Below, piece after piece: positions 59,090 to 64,000 of a stretch of 64,000 nucleotides of DNA (positions are counted from its first letter, which is position 1; each line of letters begins with the position of its first letter). The translations under genes and the position numbers were made by a program. The notes below the pieces were generated by a model. That model searched no databases. It saw only the letters and a list, made by a program, of their open reading frames with translations, and was not told the DNA's origin. The DNA comes from Chelydra serpentina (lineage: Eukaryota; Chordata; Testudines; Chelydridae): positions 28,180,501 to 28,244,500 of the forward strand of contig JBAIAC010000059.1 of NCBI GenBank assembly GCA_037349315.1, given 5' to 3'.

Positions 59090-59232
59090 AGTCCCCTCTG
59101 CCCCACAGGGGGAGGGAAGACACCTCAGGGTCCCCCTTTGCCCCATAGAGGGAGAGGGAGGTTCCTCAGAGTCCCCTCTGCCCCATGGGGGAGGGAAGAC
59201 ACCTCAGGGTCCCCCTTTGCCCCCATAGAGGG
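59090..59232. repeat. 40-bp tandem repeat, about 3.5 copies (80-bp higher order)
   Basis: gtcccctctgccccacaggg recurs at 59091 and 59171 (80 bp), with a related half-unit gtccccctttgccccataga between. A Pol III/SINE copy abuts the right end. Confidence 0.75.
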
Positions 59233-59418
59233 AGGGGAGATGCCTCAGTGGTTTGAGCACTGGCCTGCTAAACCCAGGGTTGTGAGTTCAATCCTTGAGG
59301 GGGCCATTTAGGGATCTGGGGCAAAAATTGGGGATTGGTCCCGCTTTGAGCAGGGGGTTGGACTAAATGACCTCCTAAGGTCCCTTCCAACCCTGATCTT
59401 CTATGATTCTATGATTCT
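59232..59418 (+). repeat. tRNA-derived SINE with CR1 tail, copy 4 (forward)
   Basis: The forward copy shows the order directly: A-box region (gcctcagtggtttgagcact), 'ggcctgctaaacccagggtt', B box gttcaatcc (59286-59294), body 'ccatttagggatctggggca', then the CR1 end 'ggtcccttccaaccctgatc' and three ATTCTATG-like tail units. Confidence 0.93.
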
Positions 59419-60821
59419 ACAGGGGTGGGGGACACCTCTGGTGCTCTGTCTCACACCAAGCGGGAGCCTGGCTGTTCACTCGGCTGTCTCCATGATGTCT
59501 TGCCCCACTCCCATGCCGAGGGTTTACCCCATGGTGCGCTCTGGTGGGATATGGGCCACAGCCAGGACCTTTCTCTGGGCTTCTCTTTGTTCAGAGGCCA
59601 AGGCAGCATCCAAAGACCGAGATGCCGATGGGGCAGTCCCCACAACCACTCCGCAAAGGACGTGGGGCCGAGGGCTGTAATGCGTGACTGGGCTGTGCGG
59701 CAGGAGGGCTCCTAAGACGTGTGCACTTGGGTGGAGAAATGGTGTGAAGGACTGGTGATGGGTCTGGGGTGCTGTAACGTCATGCAATGGGGCAGTGCCC
59801 ACCAGGGCAGTAAGATGGGCCCTCAGGGGAACTGGGCCCTGTGACTGGGCCCCAAGTGGCTCCTACCCACCCACGCCAGGACAGCGATATCAGTCAGCAC
59901 TCTGCCTGTTCCCCCCGTGCCCTGGAAACCTGGCATCCCCTTCTGCGTGGCCTGCGCGGCTGTAGGGAGGGCATCTCGCTGAGGAGGGGCAGTCCTGGGA
60001 GGAGGGATGGGTGGATGACTGACGCGCTTCAGCCTGGTGAGGGCCATTGTTGCGTCTATCACTCCTTCAGGCTGAGCCTGTCACCTTCCACTGCCTTCCT
60101 GAGGAGCGGCCGCTTCCAGGGGGCCTGTGGCTGCTTCCTTCTCCCACCAAGCCTACGTGGTGCCTTGTGGAGCTTATTTCATGCCAGGCTCTCTCCTCAC
60201 CCGGCGTGACCAGGGCTGCCCCTCCATGGGCCGGCCCGTGGTGCAGTTATTATGGCACTCTGGCTGGTGGATCAAGTGTGTGCGCACATGGTTGCTGGGT
60301 GCCTGGGATCTTCCCTAGCGTAGGCCCAAGGGTGGCAGCGCCTGTCCTCATGTGGGCCAGGGGACCTTGGGCAACATGCCCCTTCACACAGTGCCCGCGT
60401 GGCAGCCCTGTTGCATGCTCCAGACCTGGTTGCTGTCACTGACCCCGCTGATGAGTGAAGTGATGAGAGACGAGGTCCGTGGTGAGTCGCAGAGGAGTGG
60501 TGTGCGGGCTACCCTCTGAGGAGAGGAGTCACTCAGGGGACAAAGAGCTAGCCTGAGACACGCCATCCTACACCGCAAGCACTCACCCCGTCCGCTCCTC
60601 AGACACTCCACCCTCTCTCTCTGGGACGGTCTGCCCACTCCCCAAGGGGTACGCCACCCACTCGAGACTCTTCACCCTCTCTCCTCGGGACTCGAAAGCT
60701 GCCACTTCCCAGAAGCCTCATGGGTCTCCCAGCACCAGTGACGGGAGACTCTCCAGACAGCTCAGCCTCTGATGCCCAACCAGCTGGCCCTGACTGACGG
60801 GGAGAGCTGCAAATCAGAGAG

Positions 60822-60940
60822 CCTTTGTCTCTCCCTCTCTCCTCCACCCTCTCTTCTCTCTTTCTCTCCCCACCTCCCTCTTTTCCCTTCCCTGCCTCCC
60901 CTCCACTTTCTCTCTCCTTTTCCCCCGTCCCTCCACCAGG
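60822..60940. repeat. Polypyrimidine tract
   Basis: About 115 bp of nearly pure C/T on the + strand, ending ccaccag|g. It looks like an acceptor site, but the sequence after it does not continue the SYT7 frame (phase 2 would meet TGA at once). Confidence 0.8.
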
Positions 60941-60999
60941 TTGTGAGCGAGCCTTGTGCTCCGAGGCAAAAGGCAGTGGCCCCTGGGGCTCGTGCGGCC

Positions 61000-61200
61000 C
61001 CCTCTCCTCGGCCTTTCATCTCGCTCTGTGTGTTTGGAGAGGCCATTTCATGCCAGAACCGCAGGAGGACTGGAGGAATTAATGAGGGGAGCCGGGGCTG
61101 AGTGCAGGCACGCAGCCTGCCGGGGACCTTTGAAGTCTCTAATGAATTTGCCGCAGTACCACTTGACTTCAAAGGTGCTGCTTGTCGGATCCCACGTACT
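61000..61200. other. Candidate conserved noncoding island
   Basis: Unique sequence with 'gaggaattaatgaggggagc', 'ctttgaagtctctaatgaat' and 'cagtaccacttgacttcaaa'. No repeat or coding match was recognised. Confidence 0.22.
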
Positions 61201-62832
61201 CCAGGTCGAGCACCAGGAAGCCATTGGCGGCTCTCTGAAGTCAGGAGGCGATGGGTAGATACGGCTTGTCTCTGATCTGTCCGTGGCATGAAGTGACCTA
61301 TTTAGAATCTGAGGAGATGTACAGCCAGGCAGTCGCAGTGCACGCCCTGCTGAATCACACTCCCTGGCTCCCGCTGCACCGCCAAGTGGGGACTGACCTT
61401 GTCCCGCAGGATGGGATCAATTGATCGGTGCAAGAGGGTTACCCTTGGTACAGGTTTTCTAGGAGAGGAGGGTCTCACATCTGGAGCAGGGTGTCATCCG
61501 TCCTGGATCCTTCAGGGAGGAGTTGCACAACTGGAGCAGGATGTCGGTAGCTCTGGATCCTGACTGCACATCTGGAGCAGGGTGCTATTAGCTCTGGTTC
61601 TCCATCTCTGTTGTATTAAGATGAGTCCTGGTGATGGACAATGCCTATCTAGGTGGAAGACAGACAGGGAATAAGAACCCCCTACTGGATTCATCTGCCA
61701 TCCCTCTCAGGTTTTTAGTGGCTGGTTTCAAAATCTAGTCCTGTGTGTCTCTCGAGTTGCTCCCCGGGTCCCTCTCCTCTCTCCAGCTGGGGTTTCTAGC
61801 AAATCTCGAAGTGACGGCAGAGCAAGTCTGACTATAGTCCCGGCCCAGTGTCCCTCAGAGGCCAACCTGGGGAAATCCTGATGGACCATCACCCTAGCTT
61901 GACTCCCAACATTATCAAATTTTCTTAGAATCTTTCCATTCCCCAAATCCCACGTCCCATGCCTCGGGAACGGGGTGTTGAGTCCTGCCAGCTCATTTCC
62001 CCCTTGTCTGAAGGTGACATTCCCCACAGCATGCTGACCTCCAGTGTCTTGGAAGATGTCAGTCGTTCCCCAAGACTGTAGTGGATGCTGCCGCTGAGCG
62101 GGGCTACATTTTGCATTGCCCCGTTGCCAGCTCTAGCGATTATATTGTGAGTCTTGAGTGGCTGGGGTGTTTTCCTGATGACCCCGGCTCTTGGGCTCGT
62201 GAGTCTGTGAGAATCTCAGCTTCTGTGGTAACAGCTACGGTGCGTTCCCAGCCCAGGAATGGTTGCCAAGAAAGCTTGAGAGCGTGTCTCCCTAACACTC
62301 CCAAATCGTCTCATTTTTAGGCCAATCTCATGCTTTTGGGGGCGTGCCTCCTGATTTCTGAATGCCTGGAGCCATCAGTTCTGCCATCATCCAGGGGGCA
62401 GGGTGCTTGGGATGTGGCGAGAACTGTCTTGAGGCTGTTCCCAGGAACAGAGCAGGGAGCCTGGCGAGACATTACCAGGTTGCCGTGTCCAGCGGACTCT
62501 CCTTTAACCTGCGCTCCATATCTCTCTCTCTCTCTCCTACCAGCTTCTGGAGATTCCTGCTCCCGTCTTTCTGCTGCTCTTCCTCCCTTTGTCCCCAGTC
62601 CATCCTCCCTCCGTGTGTGCGTGGGTGTGTATGTGTGTGGCAGGCCGATGCCGCTACCGCTGTGGCTTTTCTTTCGCAGGAGGAGACGGAGCTGCTCTCC
62701 TTTCTAACCTGGCTTCTTTCGGGTTTGGGGGGGAGGGGGTTGGGTTTTTTTCTCCTTCCTCCCCTCGCAGGAATTCAGATTCTCTCTCTTGTATTTCCCT
62801 TTTCTTTCTCCCCTCTTCTCCGGCCGATGTAG

Positions 62833-62964
62833 TGATCTAGACAGAGACTTTTGGAATAACAATGACAACACAGTGCAGCAGAAATGGAGCTCCTACCCTC
62901 CCAAGGAGTTTATACTAAACATTTCACCTTACGCCCCATACGGTGATCCACGACTTTCCCTCAA
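62833..62964 (+). CDS. SYT7: SYT7 alternative cassette exon encoding a 44-residue linker insert
   Basis: A 132-nt exon lies between acceptor gccgatgtag and donor AA|gtgagt. It is phase 2 on both sides, so it adds exactly 44 codons without a frameshift. Joined to the preceding AA it reads N-DLDRDFWNNNDNTVQQKW, then SSYPPKEFILNISPYAPYGD and PRLSL, leaving AA for the next exon. This matches the alternatively spliced linker insert of vertebrate SYT7; rodent isoforms of about 403 and 447 residues differ by 44. Inclusion makes the junction codon AAT (Asn). If the next constitutive exon starts with G, as in mammals, skipping makes it AAG (Lys). The upstream 300 bp is rich in CT tracts (about 62520-62820), possible sites for pyrimidine-tract regulators. 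Read-through of the donor gives AAG TGA, an immediate stop. Confidence 0.93.
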
Positions 62965-63160
62965 GTGAGTCTCTCGTTACCTGGTTTGATCATGTGTAGT
63001 GAGTATATGCGCAACCCACCACCCACCCACCCACCCACCCTCTCCTCCCCTTCACCCTCTTCCTCTTTGCTCCACCTCTTCTCCCCACACACTCCACCCC
63101 CATGGGCAGACAGCCATGGAGACGAGCAACCCCTCCTGCCCTTTCTCCCCGCCTTTATCT

Positions 63161-63533
63161 CAGTGGTTCCCAACCACTGGCACGGGCGCCAGTACTGGTA
63201 CGCCAGGCCAGTTCCCTGAGCTCAGCCCCTCGCTCCCTTAGGCTCAAATCCAAGTCAGAGAGAGCGTTGCCAGGGACTTCAGTGGCCCTTCACAAGGCAC
63301 CGCTGCATCGGGTTGCCCCTTTTTGGGGCTGGGCCCAAGCTCCAGAGCGGGATAGAGCACAGCCCACCAAATGGGGAGCAGTGGTGGGCACCGGCTGGCA
63401 CAGCCGTGGCCTCGGGACCTGATCCAAAGCTCACACCAGCCAAGGGAAGCTTGCCATTGAGTTGGCCGAGGTTCGGCTCAGGCCCATCGCCTGCTAGACT
63501 GGAACAGCTGCCCCAATGGATTGGGAACCACTG
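63161..63533. mobile_element. Non-autonomous hAT (Charlie-like) MITE
   Basis: 373 bp with ends CAGTGGTTCCCAACC and, reversed, CAGTGGTTCCCAATCC. CAGTGGTTC(T/C)CAA is the terminal motif of hAT-Charlie elements. The flanking octamers (ctttatct and ccctaagt) agree at only about half the positions, so the target duplication is decayed or absent. It lies about 200 bp past the SYT7 cassette exon. Confidence 0.75.
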
Positions 63534-63534
63534 C

Positions 63535-63915
63535 CCTAAGTGACTCGCTGAGAGAGGCTAGCGCCCCCATCCCGCTGCCCCAGGTCCCCTCTGATCTCCC
63601 TCCCCCACCCCGTGCCCCCCTTCTCTTCAGCACAGGATGGGGTTGCGCGTTTGGGTCCCCCCCTCAGCGTGTACTCTGCATTTGCACTGTGTGGTGGTGA
63701 CTCTGGTGCTGGTAAGCTCTCACTAACATGGCTTTTCTCTCCCTCTGCCTGTACTGGTGCCTCTCCTAACAGTTTTCTCCATTGTTTAACCCCTCGTTGT
63801 CTATGGGATAACGTAACTTTGCTGCCATCACACACTCACCACCGAGCCGGGGCCGCCTGTTGTTTTTTCTCTCCTCTCCCTGTTGCCGAAGGCTCCCGCT
63901 CAGCCCTTTCTTTTG
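63535..63915. other. No recognised feature
   Basis: Pyrimidine-rich intron without recognisable exon. Confidence 0.35.
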
Positions 63916-63919
63916 CAGT

Positions 63920-64000
63920 GCTGATGTCTCTCTTTCTCTCTCTGTCTGTCTGTCTCTTGTCTGTCTGTCTCTCTCTTTCTCTCTCTCTCTCTTTCTCCCC
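63920..64000. repeat. CT/CTGT microsatellite at the window edge
   Basis: 'tctctctttctctctctgtc' followed by (TGTC)n and (TC)n runs to the last base; its full length is not visible. Confidence 0.9.

Larger units (their letters stand above)
53463..62832 (+). other. SYT7 intron upstream of the cassette exon
   Basis: The donor gtaggt at 53463 pairs with the acceptor ending at 62832. It contains the 67-bp minisatellite, the hAT element, a 40-bp repeat, one Pol III/SINE and a long polypyrimidine tract. I see nothing recognisable in 58530-59085, 59420-60820 and 61200-62500. Confidence 0.85.
62965..64000 (+). other. Start of the SYT7 intron downstream of the cassette exon
   Basis: The intron begins with donor gtgagt and runs off the window. 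It holds a (CCAC)n patch near 63015-63040, a hAT-like MITE (63161-63533) and a CT-rich microsatellite at the edge. No further SYT7 exon is visible. Confidence 0.85.

Noticed and set aside
59232..59418. tRNA gene (A and B boxes present)
   Set aside because: The tRNA-like head is part of a SINE with a CR1 tail and does not fold into a full cloverleaf; four copies share the same structure.
60822..61082. Extra SYT7 exon after the polypyrimidine tract
   Set aside because: Following the upstream phase (AA+G) the frame meets TGA immediately, and the sequence shows no resemblance to SYT7 linker exons.

Overview
This is vertebrate nuclear DNA, most likely from a hidden-necked (cryptodiran) turtle. 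The pointers are four copies of a tRNA-derived SINE whose 3' end is a CR1 LINE tail (the tortoise Pol III/SINE type), many CR1 3' fragments ending in (ATTCTATG)n or (TCTATGAG)n, and abundant old MIR/CORE-SINE-like copies. There are no operons and no bacterial or phage-like genes.

The only host gene I can support is SYT7 (synaptotagmin-7) on the + strand, represented by three internal exons. 43089-43192 encodes the transmembrane segment, 53383-53462 encodes the juxtamembrane linker, and 62833-62964 is a symmetric 132-nt cassette encoding a 44-residue linker insert. Exon 1 and the C2A/C2B exons are not in the window, so positions 1-43088 are most simply the 3' part of a large first intron.

Region by region: 1-4 kb holds a GT-rich and a 46-bp minisatellite; 4-9 kb has CR1 and MIR-like fragments and a small hAT MITE with a perfect 8-bp target duplication; 9.2-10 kb is a G-rich 44-bp minisatellite; 10-24 kb is mostly unique intron with scattered SINE/CR1/MITE copies and a CTCF-like motif cluster near 22.2-22.9 kb; 25.6-27.0 kb is a 39-bp minisatellite interrupted by a 0.6-kb insertion; 28.8-29 kb is a 33-bp repeat; 30.3-32.6 kb holds two solo LTRs, each with a perfect 5-bp target duplication; 33-42 kb has CR1 fragments, including a decayed antisense CR1 ORF2; 43.9-44.9 kb is a C-rich TA-flanked element; 49.0-49.3 kb is a 68-bp repeat carrying CTCF-like motifs; 53.7-57.0 kb is a complete but dead hAT transposon inserted into a 67-bp minisatellite lying just downstream of SYT7 exon 3; 58.5-64 kb is the intron around the cassette exon.

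I found no new gene system. The long open frames here are artefacts of tandem repeats (one unit, 39 bp, is a multiple of three). What deserves a second look is the cassette-exon architecture, the clean transposon insertion records, the CTCF-like arrays and the unusual density of GC-rich minisatellites.
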